Notes: generated by a model from the letters alone, not told the origin. Positions 7,999 to 17,426 are shown, counted from the first letter of the stretch. The stretch is DNA of 43,854 bases from Bellilinea sp034411135 (GCA_034411135.1 DAOUMN010000062.1:1-43854); one strand, 5' to 3'. Program-made: numbers and translations.

Positions 7999-9159
7999 AT
8001 GGTGGACAAAGACCTGTACGACGCCCTGATCCAGACCTTCGAGATCCAGCTCGGAAAAGTTCCCAATCGCGAAAAGCTGCTCTGGGCTTTTCGCGAAACG
8101 CTCAGCGAAGATGATCTGCGGATTTTCTTCCTATTCCCGGCAACCGGTCCTTTATCCCTTGAGAAAATCATTACGAAAGCCGCTCGCCGGGGGATCCCAC
8201 GCGAGGAAGTAGAGCGCGCTGCCGGGGTTCTCCATCGCGAAGGGTTTCTGCTAAGCTATGACCGCTCGGGCGAGCGGGTTTACGAACGAGCCTTTATCTC
8301 TTTCACCATCGAGCAGCAGGTTCGCCGTCGCCAGAATACCCCGGTAGGGCGGGTTTACGGTGATTTTTGGATTGACCTGGGTACCATTTCAGTAAAGATT
8401 CTTCCCTCGAAAACACCTTACTTCCGCGCGGTGCCCGTGGAGGAGACTATTAAGCCCTCGACCGGTGAAAAAATTCGTATCCCGGTCAACCAGCCGGTCG
8501 CTGACAACCGCGCCGTGCTGCCGATTGATATTATCTCGGAGATGGTGAAACGCGAGCCGCTCATCGCTGTCTCGGAGTGTTACTGTCGTTTGTCGAAACG
8601 CATGCAAGACCAGATATGTGAGCACGCGGACCGTAACCCCAAAGAGACCTGTTTCACCTTCAACGAACTTGCTCAGACCCTGATCGAGACCAACCTTGCC
8701 CGCCGGCTCAGCGCCGATGAGGCGGTTGAGATTCTATATGCCGCGGAGAAAGCCGGGCTGATCCACAACATTGACAACTGCCAGGGCAAGCTCAAAGCGT
8801 TGTGTAACTGCTGCGCTTGTTGCTGCCCGGCGGTTAAGGCTTTTAAAGACGGTTATCGCAATGTGAACGGGGCTTCCCGTTACATGGCGGTTTACTCCTC
8901 CGAAAACTGCACTCACTGCTATACTTGTCTCGAAGTCTGCCCGGTGGGAGCAATCAGCAATGGCAACCTGGAACCGGTTTTCGATGCCGAGCGTTGTATT
9001 GGTTGCGGGCACTGTGTCTCCAACTGTCCGAGCGGGAGTATTCACATGACATTGCGCGAAAAGCTCCCGTTTATCCCCGCAACTAATGACGCCCTTTGGG
9101 CGCGCATCCGCCGCGAAGCTATAGTTGGCTTTATATGGAACAAAATTCGCGGGAAGTAA
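7999..9159 (+). CDS. Winged-helix plus multi-cluster ferredoxin protein
   Basis: 386 residues. The N-terminal 100 residues look like a winged-helix domain. The middle has a cysteine-rich block: ECYCR at about 193-197, CEHADRN, then CNCCACCC at about 270-277. The C-terminus has two canonical 4Fe-4S ferredoxin motifs (CTHCYTCLEVCP and CIGCGHCVSNCP). It belongs to a family of 4Fe-4S proteins of anaerobes whose first cysteine block probably holds an extra metal site. It is a plausible electron carrier for a ferredoxin-dependent enzyme such as the AOR in the neighbouring locus, or for corrinoid reactivation; neither is shown. Start ATG 7999 follows GGTAGGA. It is a single gene with its own terminator. 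Confidence 0.65.
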   Translation: MVDKDLYDALIQTFEIQLGKVPNREKLLWAFRETLSEDDLRIFFLFPATGPLSLEKIITKAARRGIPREEVERAAGVLHREGFLLSYDRSGERVYERAFISFTIEQQVRRRQNTPVGRVYGDFWIDLGTISVKILPSKTPYFRAVPVEETIKPSTGEKIRIPVNQPVADNRAVLPIDIISEMVKREPLIAVSECYCRLSKRMQDQICEHADRNPKETCFTFNELAQTLIETNLARRLSADEAVEILYAAEKAGLIHNIDNCQGKLKALCNCCACCCPAVKAFKDGYRNVNGASRYMAVYSSENCTHCYTCLEVCPVGAISNGNLEPVFDAERCIGCGHCVSNCPSGSIHMTLREKLPFIPATNDALWARIRREAIVGFIWNKIRGK

Positions 9160-9173
9160 CCCGCGAATTTTGT
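9140..9173. terminator. Bidirectional terminator hairpin
   Basis: A perfect 14-bp stem (ACAAAATTCGCGGG at 9140-9153 with its complement at 9160-9173) and a 6-nt loop that contains the TAA of the upstream gene. The A/T-rich stem base supplies a U-run in both directions. It separates two convergent transcription units, the ferredoxin gene and the sugar operon. Confidence 0.75.
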
Positions 9174-9215
9174 TCGTCGTAAATCGCAAGCCAGATATAT
9201 AAGAGACGTCGTAAT

Positions 9216-10601
9216 CTATTTTCCAAACTTCTCCCAGACCTGACCAAAGATAGCATTCTCGTCCGGCAGAACCGGTTCGATAGGAGTGGACACCCAGGTG
9301 GTGTTGATGAAGTGTTTCCAGGTAATGTTCTCGCTGGCAATGTTGCCGCCCCATGTGCCGCACCCCAGCGTGAGCGAAAAAGGCATCCCATTGACATAAT
9401 CACCACTATTGGCATAGCACTGTGGCTGGCGTACCATCATCCGGCTGACGCGGGCTTTCATTGCCAGTTGAAGGATATGCTCTTCATTGGTGGAATGAAT
9501 ACCACACGAGTGACCCCGCCCGCTGTAATCAGTCAGGCGGCGGACGTAGTCAATGGCTTCATCAAATTGGCGGTATTTCCACAGGGTAAGCACCGGGGAT
9601 AGTTTTTCCCCGGAGAAGGGGTCCTCTGCACCAATGTGATCGCCCATCACCATCAAAAACGTGGTGCCTGGTGGTACGGGAATTCCCGCCAGGGTAGCGA
9701 TTTTGGCAGCTGACTGCCCGGCAATTGCTCGGTTGAGGTGAACGCCGTCGGGCCACATTGCCGCCTTCAAACAGGTTTTCTCTTCTGGGTTGCACAAGTA
9801 ACCACCGTGTAGCCGAAATTGCTCGATCAAACCGTCGAACACGCTTTCATGTATGACTGCCGAGTTTTCGGATGAACACGATGTGGCATTATCGAACGTC
9901 TTGCTCTGGAATATCTTTCGGGCTGCGTCCGCCAGATCGGCGCTCTCATCCACCACAGTGATCGAGTTGCCCGCCCCGACACCATACGCGGGCGTACCTG
10001 AGGAATAGGCTGCTTTGACCATGCCCGCCCCGCCAGTGGCGACGATCAGGTCAACCATGCCCATCAAGTCCTGGGTGGCAGCAATAGATGGCTCGCGCAG
10101 GTTTTGCACCAGATCCTGTGGCGCACCAACCTTGCGCAGCCCGGCGCGCAAAAATTCGCAGGTTAGCTGGCAGGTATTCTTGGCGGAGGGATGTGGGGCA
10201 AAGATGACTGCGTTCCGCGTTTTGAGAATCGGCAGACCGTTGCAGGCAATGGTGGATGAGGCATTCGTTACCGGCGTCAGCGCGGCGATCACGCCGACCG
10301 GTTTGGCAATTTTGACCAGACCTTTGGCGGAATTTTCTTCGATGATGCCGGTGGTCTTCAAGCCGTGCAGGTCGCGCAGTGTACCGAGCGTTTTCTTCTG
10401 GTGCTTGAGCAGTTTATGCTCGTAAACACCCATGCCGGTTTCCTCCACCGCCGAACGAGCACAGGCTTCGGCATGCTCACGCTGGTAAACTTCCCATCCG
10501 GAAGCGGCAACCATCTCGTCTACCTGCTGCTGTGACCAGTACTCAATTTGAGCCTGAGCTGCCCGTGCGCGGGCGACCATTTCCTGTAAATTATCGGGCA
10601 T
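9216..10601 (-). CDS. CoA-acylating aldehyde dehydrogenase family protein
   Basis: 461 residues, ALDH superfamily. It lies closer to the acylating type (EutE, PduP, AdhE N-domain, SauS, SucD) than to the classical glyoxylase-type ALDHs: catalytic Cys242 sits in NATSCSSENSAV, like the NGxxCxSEQ of AdhE; the lysine/proline block PHPSAKNT and the C-terminal GCGTWGGNIASENI are typical of this group. These enzymes oxidise an aldehyde with NAD(P)+ and CoA to an acyl-CoA. It is the last gene of the sugar locus, 27 bp after the transaldolase, so its substrate is probably the aldehyde released there. GGAGG precedes ATG 10601 by 7 nt. The exact aldehyde (lactaldehyde-like, sulfolactaldehyde, glycolaldehyde) cannot be told. 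Confidence 0.72.
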   Translation of the reverse strand: MPDNLQEMVARARAAQAQIEYWSQQQVDEMVAASGWEVYQREHAEACARSAVEETGMGVYEHKLLKHQKKTLGTLRDLHGLKTTGIIEENSAKGLVKIAKPVGVIAALTPVTNASSTIACNGLPILKTRNAVIFAPHPSAKNTCQLTCEFLRAGLRKVGAPQDLVQNLREPSIAATQDLMGMVDLIVATGGAGMVKAAYSSGTPAYGVGAGNSITVVDESADLADAARKIFQSKTFDNATSCSSENSAVIHESVFDGLIEQFRLHGGYLCNPEEKTCLKAAMWPDGVHLNRAIAGQSAAKIATLAGIPVPPGTTFLMVMGDHIGAEDPFSGEKLSPVLTLWKYRQFDEAIDYVRRLTDYSGRGHSCGIHSTNEEHILQLAMKARVSRMMVRQPQCYANSGDYVNGMPFSLTLGCGTWGGNIASENITWKHFINTTWVSTPIEPVLPDENAIFGQVWEKFGK

Positions 10602-10627
10602 CGTCATTCCTCCGAATTGGTGATAAA

Positions 10628-11722
10628 TCATCCTGCACGGCGAACATCCGGATCGGGCAGCATCATATCGCGGATGGTCGCTTGCAGGTCGCGGTAGGAT
10701 GCAATAAAGGATCGCAGTGTGCGTAGCGTGGGACCGAATGTGTCAAATTCGGCAACCGTCATTCCGTCGGGATTGTAGGCGCGGCGGAAATCTGCAAAAT
10801 GGCTGTTCAGTTCTTCGATGATTGCGGGATCAACCGGGTAATTCATTCGTTCGACTACCGGGATGTCGCTGGCATTGAACTTCTTCTGCCAGCCGTACGG
10901 AATGGTCAGGACGATGTCACCGCCGATTAACTCGGTCCAATGCAGGCGATGCCGGTAGGCTGCTGCCAACAGGCGGGTACGGTAACCTCGCTGCTTGAAT
11001 ATGGCGTATGCGCGTTTCAAGCAGGCGATTCCTGCCCAGTGCACGCAGCCAGGGTCAGCCACGATGCCGTCGCGCTTGACCAGCACCTGCATCCAATCAT
11101 CCAGCCTGCCGATCATGATTGTACAAACCGGACTCATTTTGTCTACAATCATACCCTGTGCTTCGCGGCGCTGCAAGCCCCGTTCGACTGCTTCGGCAAC
11201 CGCGATTGCCTGTGGAACGCTGAAGCATACCGTGGCGTTGATGTTGACTCCGCAGTATGTGACTTCTTCGATGGCAGATACCCCTGCAGCCGTCACCGGC
11301 AGCTTGACTTGCATATTCACCGCCAGGCTGTCGAAATGCACAGCCTGTTCGACCAAAGCCGCAGCATTGCGATAATAAACCGGGTTGGTTTGGATCGAAA
11401 GGCGTCCCTTTTTGCCGCCCTCCCGTTCGAAGACCGGCAATAGCAGTTCAGCACCCTTGACAGCCACTTCCTCGATCACCTGCCGGGTGATTTCTTCTTC
11501 GCTCCAGGTTGGATTCTGATCGATGATCTCTTGAATGCGACCTTTCCAGAGCGCCATTTCCTGTTTCAATACTTCAAGCACAATGGTCGGGTTGGAGGTG
11601 GCACCGACTGCGCCGTTTTCAATGGCGTATGCCAGTTCGCCAACCGAACAGGAGTCGTTCCAGTAGTCGGTTGTAGTGGTGGCAACCGATTGGTGTAATG
11701 GGGATTTGAAAAGCGCTTCCAT
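10628..11722 (-). CDS. Transaldolase-family enzyme
   Basis: 364 residues. Transaldolase-family blocks are present: GATSNPTI at residues 40-47, the Schiff-base lysine Lys140 in NMQVKLPVTAAG, and GRLSIQTNP at 106-114. Such enzymes transfer a dihydroxyacetone unit from a ketose to an aldose acceptor through a lysine imine. It is longer than standard Tal and far from Tal operons (no transketolase, zwf or pgl next to it). In a locus with an isomerase and aldehyde oxidisers but no kinase, it probably cleaves an unphosphorylated ketose, giving fructose 6-phosphate plus a free aldehyde; 6-deoxy-6-sulfofructose transaldolase shows that such chemistry exists. Start ATG 11722 follows AAAGGAAAG. Confidence 0.72.
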   Translation of the reverse strand: MEALFKSPLHQSVATTTTDYWNDSCSVGELAYAIENGAVGATSNPTIVLEVLKQEMALWKGRIQEIIDQNPTWSEEEITRQVIEEVAVKGAELLLPVFEREGGKKGRLSIQTNPVYYRNAAALVEQAVHFDSLAVNMQVKLPVTAAGVSAIEEVTYCGVNINATVCFSVPQAIAVAEAVERGLQRREAQGMIVDKMSPVCTIMIGRLDDWMQVLVKRDGIVADPGCVHWAGIACLKRAYAIFKQRGYRTRLLAAAYRHRLHWTELIGGDIVLTIPYGWQKKFNASDIPVVERMNYPVDPAIIEELNSHFADFRRAYNPDGMTVAEFDTFGPTLRTLRSFIASYRDLQATIRDMMLPDPDVRRAG

Positions 11723-11871
11723 GGTATCTTTCCTTTCTTCGGTATCACCGAATGACAAATCGATTGACAGTATCTAAAAAAGCAACACAAATTTAACGGG
11801 CATGGATAATGTCCGCCCGGAGCACTGGTACATCTCGATGGAATTGAGCCGGTTCAATCCGCCGCCGGGGA

Positions 11872-12108
11872 CTATCCGCCGCCGACCGGCGTGACCAATA
11901 TGATTACATCTCCTTCCTGGATGATCTCCTCCAGCGGGCATGGGTTGCCATTGCGGGTGGCGGCGGCAACCTCTGCCTCGCGAGTACCAAGAAATACAAT
12001 CAAATCGCGAATGCACATCCCATCGGGTACGTTGCCCTGCCAAAGCCCGGGGGTATCTGGGTTGGACAGCCTGCGTAGGGTACCGAATAGCTTTACGGTC
12101 AGATACAT
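11872..12108 (-). CDS. MoaD/ThiS-like ubiquitin-fold protein
   Basis: 78 residues with a beta-grasp pattern and the C-terminal GlyGly that is adenylated and thiocarboxylated in MoaD and ThiS (ends in VTPVGGG). It starts 29 bp after the AOR gene and has AAGGTG before ATG 12108. MoaD-like proteins supply sulfur for the pterin of tungsten and molybdenum enzymes, and small MoaD genes often accompany AOR genes, so it probably serves cofactor making for the AOR upstream. The usual E1 and MoaE partners are not in the window. Confidence 0.7.
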   Translation of the reverse strand: MYLTVKLFGTLRRLSNPDTPGLWQGNVPDGMCIRDLIVFLGTREAEVAAATRNGNPCPLEEIIQEGDVIILVTPVGGG

Positions 12109-12137
12109 TGCTGTTTCACCTTAATCACAATCAACAA

Positions 12138-14066
12138 TCAACGGTGCATCGCTTCCCAGACCCAGCCGATATTCAACTCTTCTAATTTGGGGCGCGTGGG
12201 TATGCCGTGTTCGTCCCAGCCCATCATGCCGTAGTACAGGAGGAGTGCCTGCTGGAACGCCTCACGGTCGATGTGATGGCCCTGGAGGGTGCCCGCTCGC
12301 ATGGGTTCAAAGAACCTCTCCGGCAACCTGTCATCGGCGGTATCGAAGCCGTGGCGTACATTGAATGCCCGCGCCATGGTCACACCGCGTTCGCCTGCTT
12401 TCATCAGTTCGAATAAACTGGTGCGCCAGCCGGTGACACACTGTATCGTCTCCACCAGCTGGTTGAGGCTGATTGCGCGAAATTCGGGCACGGCGGTGAA
12501 AATGCACCAGTCGAGCACGTCGTGGAAGCCCCAAATTTGTTGCAAATAAACAAACAGGCGTACCTTTTGGGGCGAAATATCTTCTGCTGGAAGTGGTTCG
12601 AGAACCCCCACAGGGTTGAGGTCGGTCAAGTCGACCCAATTGAACTCGGTCGAGTTATCCCCGGGTTGGGTGAACCAGGGATCATGGGCAGCCTGAAGGT
12701 GATCCGCGCCAGTTGGGGAAACCGCATAGCCTAACCCGACTCCCCACTTGCCGCGCGGCTCGTGATTGGGCAGTTCTTGCCCTTTCACCTGCATGGCGTA
12801 ACGTTCCGTTCCACGCCCGATCTGGCGGGCGGCAAGCCGGCTGCCCTCTGCCAGCAGCGCGCCTGCGCCGCGGCGATGAGCAATATCCTCGATTAGGTTG
12901 TAAAAGGTTTCCGGGTCGTTCCAGCGCAATTCCAACCCACACAAGTCATTCGCAGTGAGCAGCCCGCGCTCGAAGCACTCGAGTGCCCAGGAGAGAGTTG
13001 CACCCGTGGAGATGGTGTCCAAGCCAAGTTTGTTACACAGCTCGTTGCAGGCGGCTACGGCGAAGATGTCGCCGACGCCCAAATTGGAGCCGAGCAATCC
13101 GATGCTTTCGTATTCCGGTCCTCCATATTCGCGCGTAATTTTGAACTTGCCGCGCTCACCTTCCACCGATCGTTTACAGGACACGGCACAGCCGAAACAG
13201 GTCTCTGTTGCACCGTTTAGCTCGCGTTTCATCGTTTCTCCGCTTATACCCTCGGCTTGATCGAACGAGCCATCCTGGAAGTTGTAGGTTGGCAAGATTC
13301 CCGCAATGCTGACCGGGACGATGCCTTTGGAAGTGCCCAATTCATGATGTAGACTGACTGCCGGGTGGTGTTTGGTGCTGCGCGAAAACCAGGTGGCGAT
13401 CTTATTCAGTCCGTCCCGGTCGGCGATTGCCAGCTTACGCTGGCTACCGCGTACAACAATGGCACGCAGATTTTTACTGCCCATCACCGCCCCTAACCCT
13501 CCGCGCCCGTTGAAGTTACGCAAATCGGCGGTCAGGTTGGCGTAGCGCACCAGGTTTTCACCAGCCGGACCAATTTGCAACACGTGTGCCTTCGGGCTGT
13601 GGGTTTCTTGCAGAAGAATTTGTACTTCGCCAGTACACTTGCCCCACAGGTGTGTTGCAGAGAGAATCTCGACCTGTTGGTCGAAAATATGGATATAGAC
13701 CGGCTGGTCAGCTTTGCCTTCGATAATCAGACCGTCGTAACCGGCAAATTTCAGCTCAGCACCCCACCATCCGCCACACTGTGAATCGGCCAGTCCACCG
13801 GTCAGTGGGGAAAGTGCAGCAGCCGTGTGCCGTCCCTGACCGGAAATGGGTGCGCCTGTCAGCACCGAGGTGGTGATGATCAGCTTGTTCTCCACACTAA
13901 GCGGGTCTGCACCAGGCGGAATTTCCTTTAGCAGGTAGTGGAGTGCCAGGTTGCGCCCGCCCAGGTATTTGCGGTACAGCAGCGGGTCCAGCTCCTCGAC
14001 GTGTGTTTGCCGGGAGGTTAGATTGATGCGCAAGAATTTTCCCCAAAAACCAGGCTGTAGCTGCAT
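12138..14066 (-). CDS. aor: Aldehyde ferredoxin oxidoreductase (tungsten/molybdenum, AOR family)
   Basis: 642 residues. N-terminal domain 1 begins FWGKFLRINLT with the YLGGRNLA motif; the 4Fe-4S ligands Cys290, Cys293, Cys297 (CFGCAVSC) and Cys521 (DVLDWC) are all present; GADHLQAAHDP lies in domain 3. AOR enzymes oxidise aldehydes to acids with a bis-pterin tungsten or molybdenum centre and reduce ferredoxin. AGGAGG lies just before ATG 14066. Being inside a sugar catabolic operon, with its own MoaD-like gene downstream, is unusual. It suggests a second outlet, to free acid and reduced ferredoxin, for the aldehyde made by the transaldolase. The subfamily (AOR, FOR, GOR, WOR-type) cannot be set by eye. 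Confidence 0.85.
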   Translation of the reverse strand: MQLQPGFWGKFLRINLTSRQTHVEELDPLLYRKYLGGRNLALHYLLKEIPPGADPLSVENKLIITTSVLTGAPISGQGRHTAAALSPLTGGLADSQCGGWWGAELKFAGYDGLIIEGKADQPVYIHIFDQQVEILSATHLWGKCTGEVQILLQETHSPKAHVLQIGPAGENLVRYANLTADLRNFNGRGGLGAVMGSKNLRAIVVRGSQRKLAIADRDGLNKIATWFSRSTKHHPAVSLHHELGTSKGIVPVSIAGILPTYNFQDGSFDQAEGISGETMKRELNGATETCFGCAVSCKRSVEGERGKFKITREYGGPEYESIGLLGSNLGVGDIFAVAACNELCNKLGLDTISTGATLSWALECFERGLLTANDLCGLELRWNDPETFYNLIEDIAHRRGAGALLAEGSRLAARQIGRGTERYAMQVKGQELPNHEPRGKWGVGLGYAVSPTGADHLQAAHDPWFTQPGDNSTEFNWVDLTDLNPVGVLEPLPAEDISPQKVRLFVYLQQIWGFHDVLDWCIFTAVPEFRAISLNQLVETIQCVTGWRTSLFELMKAGERGVTMARAFNVRHGFDTADDRLPERFFEPMRAGTLQGHHIDREAFQQALLLYYGMMGWDEHGIPTRPKLEELNIGWVWEAMHR

Positions 14067-14075
14067 ACAGACCTC

Positions 14076-15455
14076 CTATTTCCAAACTGTGTACGGGATG
14101 CCAACTTGTTCACAAAACAGAATCAATTCCTCGGTGATGTCACCGCTGGTCATGTGAATGTGATTGGAACAATAATCACCCAAAAAATCACTTCCACATG
14201 GCAGACGGACGAATGCGCGTGGAAAGGCGGGGGTGATTTGGTGGGCTGCTTCGTTTGTGGTAGTGACCACCTCAGCCGGGATGATGGTCATCCAGTAGTT
14301 GCCGTTACGGCGACAAAGGCGTGCCAGGGTAACCGGTTGTGGTGCGATGACGGCTGGTAGCGCGGCTCCACCACCCTGTCCGAAGACATGCGGCTCGATT
14401 CGTATACTGCCCAATCCGCTGGGGTCCTCTTCGGTCGCGGTCAATTCTGGAGGAACCGCCCCGCAATTCGCCAGCGTCCACAATCCGGTTTGGACATCCA
14501 GCCAGCGGATATCGAGCAGCGCGGCTGCATTACCGCGGTTGAGTAGATGCATGATCTGCATGGTCAGCGCACCATCTGCATCGGATTCACAGGCGTGAAT
14601 ACAGACCGGTTTTTCGCCATCCGCATCCAGGCGGCTGTTCATCAACAAGTGAGCAACGCATTGCGAGACATAACCGTCACTCATCTCCGGCTGACATTTG
14701 ACTCCGACGAAATCGAAACCTCGTTCGCGGGTCAATTGACGGGTGGCGAGATAGCTGCGTACCTGCTTTTCCAGCGTTTGCCGGGTGAGCAGCCCGGAAA
14801 AACGCACCACACCGACCCGTTCGATCAACCAGTTGGTATGGCGTTCCACCTGATCAGTCGGCAGGCGTTCGGCAAGATCACGGATTTCGAGCTGGTCAAT
14901 GCTTTCGATGTCGATGCCGAACAGTCGCTGCCACTGGGCTGGATCAGCGCTGGCAGTAAAAATACCCAGGCTGCGCCCACCGAACAAGCCCAGTTTTTGC
15001 CCATTCAGGCACCGCACCGCGCCAGCGGCGCGGACAAAAGCGGTGGCTTTCTGTCTGCCTTGTGGGCTCTGGTGGTCAAAGATGCGCACATGGCGGATGC
15101 CAACTTGATCGAGCGCACCGCCCGCTCCCAGCAAACCCACCAGGCTAGACGTGTCCGGGCGGTTGTTGCCGAGTAAAAGGACGGGCAACTCGAGCAGGCG
15201 GCACAATTTCAGGGTAAGGATTGGGTCAGCCCAGATTGGCAGGTGGACGATCAAAGCAGCACAGTCTGTTTTGCGCACCTGCCGGGCGAAGGCAAGCAGC
15301 TGGTCATCATTGTGGATTGGCTCGGATTCCAGGCAGGTGAATGCCTCGCGCAACCAGTTGAGTTTTTCGCTTTCCTCAATTACCAGCCCACGCCGGGAAG
15401 CGTAAAAATCGGAGCGGCTGTCGACGAACTGGGCAAGTGCAACGCAAATTTCCAT
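14076..15455 (-). CDS. L-fucose/L-arabinose isomerase family protein
   Basis: 459 residues. The C-terminal half has the FucI-type pattern: GVKCQPEMSDGYVSQCVAHLL, ACESDADGALTMQIMHLL around residue 290, LLDIRW at 313-318 and NHIHM at 431-435. Candidate metal ligands are Glu290 or Asp293, Asp315 and His432 or His434, compared with Glu337, Asp361 and His528 of E. coli FucI. These enzymes convert an aldose to a ketose with Mn2+. It is shorter than hexameric FucI (about 590 residues), like the diverged family members of unknown substrate. It lies between the ABC permeases and AOR; its likely job is to make the ketose used by the transaldolase. Confidence 0.68.
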   Translation of the reverse strand: MEICVALAQFVDSRSDFYASRRGLVIEESEKLNWLREAFTCLESEPIHNDDQLLAFARQVRKTDCAALIVHLPIWADPILTLKLCRLLELPVLLLGNNRPDTSSLVGLLGAGGALDQVGIRHVRIFDHQSPQGRQKATAFVRAAGAVRCLNGQKLGLFGGRSLGIFTASADPAQWQRLFGIDIESIDQLEIRDLAERLPTDQVERHTNWLIERVGVVRFSGLLTRQTLEKQVRSYLATRQLTRERGFDFVGVKCQPEMSDGYVSQCVAHLLMNSRLDADGEKPVCIHACESDADGALTMQIMHLLNRGNAAALLDIRWLDVQTGLWTLANCGAVPPELTATEEDPSGLGSIRIEPHVFGQGGGAALPAVIAPQPVTLARLCRRNGNYWMTIIPAEVVTTTNEAAHQITPAFPRAFVRLPCGSDFLGDYCSNHIHMTSGDITEELILFCEQVGIPYTVWK

Positions 15456-15467
15456 GGGGATATACCT

Positions 15468-16451
15468 CTATGCCTGCTTTTTGGCGCTGTTGAGATAGAC
15501 AGCCAGGAGGATGACCAAGCCTTTCACGGCTGGTTGCAGGGTTGGCGGAACGCCAAGTAAGTTCATTAAGTTATTGAGTACACTCAGGATGATCACGCCG
15601 ATCAATGTGCCGGTAACCGTGCCGATGCCGCCGGAAAGACTGGCGCCACCGATCGAAACCGCTGCAATCGAATCGAGCGCTAACCAGGTGCCCGCCTGGG
15701 GATCACCCAGCCCAACCCGCGCGACGAAGAGGATGCCGCCAACACTCGCCAGTACTGCGGAGAGAACATAGACAGCCATCTTGACCAACCGGGTGGGAAT
15801 GCCGGAGAGAAATGCTGCCTTTTCATTTCCGCCAACCGGGTGAATGAAATGTCCGGGTGCTGTGCGAAAATACAATGCGATGAGGATAAGAAAACCGAGA
15901 CAAATGAACAAGGGATAGGGGATGCCGTTCCACGAAGATTTGTAGAATTCCACGAATCCGGCAGGAATCTCCAGTCCACCCAGGCTGGTATAAACCGTAC
16001 CTCCGCGGCTGCCGCCCCAATCGCTGAACAGCTTGGAAACCGAGTAGCCGATCTGCATGGTTGCCAGGGTTACGACGAAAGCGGGCAGGCGCACGTAGGT
16101 GACCAGTGCACCACTAACCAGCCCGAAGATGGCCGCGATAAGGAGGGCAATGGCGAACGAGCCGGGAAGGCTGTAATCCTGGAATAAAACCACAGTAACG
16201 CTGCTGACTGCCATGACTGCGCCAACGCTCAGGTCGATTCCACCGGTGGCAATGACCAGCAGCTGACCGAGTGCAACGATGATCAACACTGCGTTCTGGA
16301 ATATCAAATTAACCAGGTTAGATGGCTGGAGGAAAACTCCTTTGGAAAGGGTCGAGGCAGTGATTACCAGACCGAAAAGGATCAAAGAGGTTTTGAATTT
16401 GGAGCGGGTATCCAGCGAGCGTTTGGAAAGAAAAGAGGTTATTGTGGTCAT
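15468..16451 (-). CDS. Sugar ABC transporter permease (RbsC family), second copy
   Basis: 327 residues, about ten hydrophobic segments. It has the RbsC/branched-chain permease hallmark GGIDLSVGAV in the N-terminal half and a GTLIGVIILSVLNNLMNLLG stretch near the C-terminus. It is paralogous to the next gene upstream (16470-17426), so the importer probably has a heterodimeric membrane channel. GAGGGA precedes ATG 16451. It is fed by the binding protein at 19127-20212 and the ATPase at 17413-18933. Confidence 0.88.
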   Translation of the reverse strand: MTTITSFLSKRSLDTRSKFKTSLILFGLVITASTLSKGVFLQPSNLVNLIFQNAVLIIVALGQLLVIATGGIDLSVGAVMAVSSVTVVLFQDYSLPGSFAIALLIAAIFGLVSGALVTYVRLPAFVVTLATMQIGYSVSKLFSDWGGSRGGTVYTSLGGLEIPAGFVEFYKSSWNGIPYPLFICLGFLILIALYFRTAPGHFIHPVGGNEKAAFLSGIPTRLVKMAVYVLSAVLASVGGILFVARVGLGDPQAGTWLALDSIAAVSIGGASLSGGIGTVTGTLIGVIILSVLNNLMNLLGVPPTLQPAVKGLVILLAVYLNSAKKQA

Positions 16452-16469
16452 GGATGGTATCCCTCGCGG

Positions 16470-17426
16470 TTATTTGGAGACCCCGCTGCGGCGGATCTGC
16501 CCCAGTGCGACTGCCAGGAGGATCAGAACACCTTTGATGGTGCCCTGCCAGTAGGGGGAAATCCCCAGCAGGTTAAGTATGCTGTTGATCACGCCGAACA
16601 AAACCACGCCGATCAGTGTACCCGCAACAGTGCCAATTCCGCCAAACAGACTGCCACCGCCAACAATAACCGCTGCAATGCTTTCCATTTCGTAGTTGTT
16701 GGCGCCAATCGGTGATCCGGAACTGAGACGCGCGGTCCAGATCACGCCACCGATTGCGGTTAGCAGCCCAGAGAGAGCATACACCAGCAGTTTAACCCGC
16801 TGGATGTTGATCCCGGACAGGCGCGCGCTCTCTTCGCCACCACCAATTGCGTAAATGTGCCGCCCGGTTCTACGGTGTGCCAGGAAGTAAGCCAGCCCCA
16901 GACTGGTGAGGACAAGCAATATGGCGGAAACCGGGACGCCAAACAGGTTAGACCGTCCGAAATCGATGAACGAGTCAAATTCCACCGCAACCGGTTTGGC
17001 ATTGGACAACAGCAACGCCAGCCCGCGAGCAATGCCCAACATTCCCAGAGTGACCACAAACGGTGGGATTTTGGTGCGTGAGACGAGTAGACCATTGGTC
17101 ACGCCCAACAGGGTGGCAGCTGCCAGTCCTCCAACCACGGAAGGCAATATGCCGAACTGGCGCATCATTACCGCCACAATGATGGAAGTGAAGGCAACCA
17201 CCGACCCCTGTGAAAGGTCAATGCCCGAGGTGAGAATGACCAGCAGCTGCCCCAGTGCCAGGAAACCGATAATCGCATACTGGTAGAGGATCGCGGACAT
17301 GTTCTGGCGGGTGGCAAAATTGGGCACCAGCAGTGTTCCGACAGTGATCAAGGCGAGCAGCGCAACCAGTGCGCTGTTCTTGCTCACCCAGTTGAGTGCT
17401 CGGGCGACGGGTTCAGGCAGGCTCAT
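16470..17426 (-). CDS. Sugar ABC transporter permease (RbsC family), first copy
   Basis: 318 residues, polytopic, with SGIDLSQGSVV and the C-terminal GTLIGVVLFGVINSILNLLG motif shared with the second permease. ATG 17426 with GAGGG upstream overlaps the end of the ATPase gene by 14 nt, so translation is coupled. An upstream in-frame start at 17483 exists but would overlap further without a better site. Confidence 0.88.
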   Translation of the reverse strand: MSLPEPVARALNWVSKNSALVALLALITVGTLLVPNFATRQNMSAILYQYAIIGFLALGQLLVILTSGIDLSQGSVVAFTSIIVAVMMRQFGILPSVVGGLAAATLLGVTNGLLVSRTKIPPFVVTLGMLGIARGLALLLSNAKPVAVEFDSFIDFGRSNLFGVPVSAILLVLTSLGLAYFLAHRRTGRHIYAIGGGEESARLSGINIQRVKLLVYALSGLLTAIGGVIWTARLSSGSPIGANNYEMESIAAVIVGGGSLFGGIGTVAGTLIGVVLFGVINSILNLLGISPYWQGTIKGVLILLAVALGQIRRSGVSK

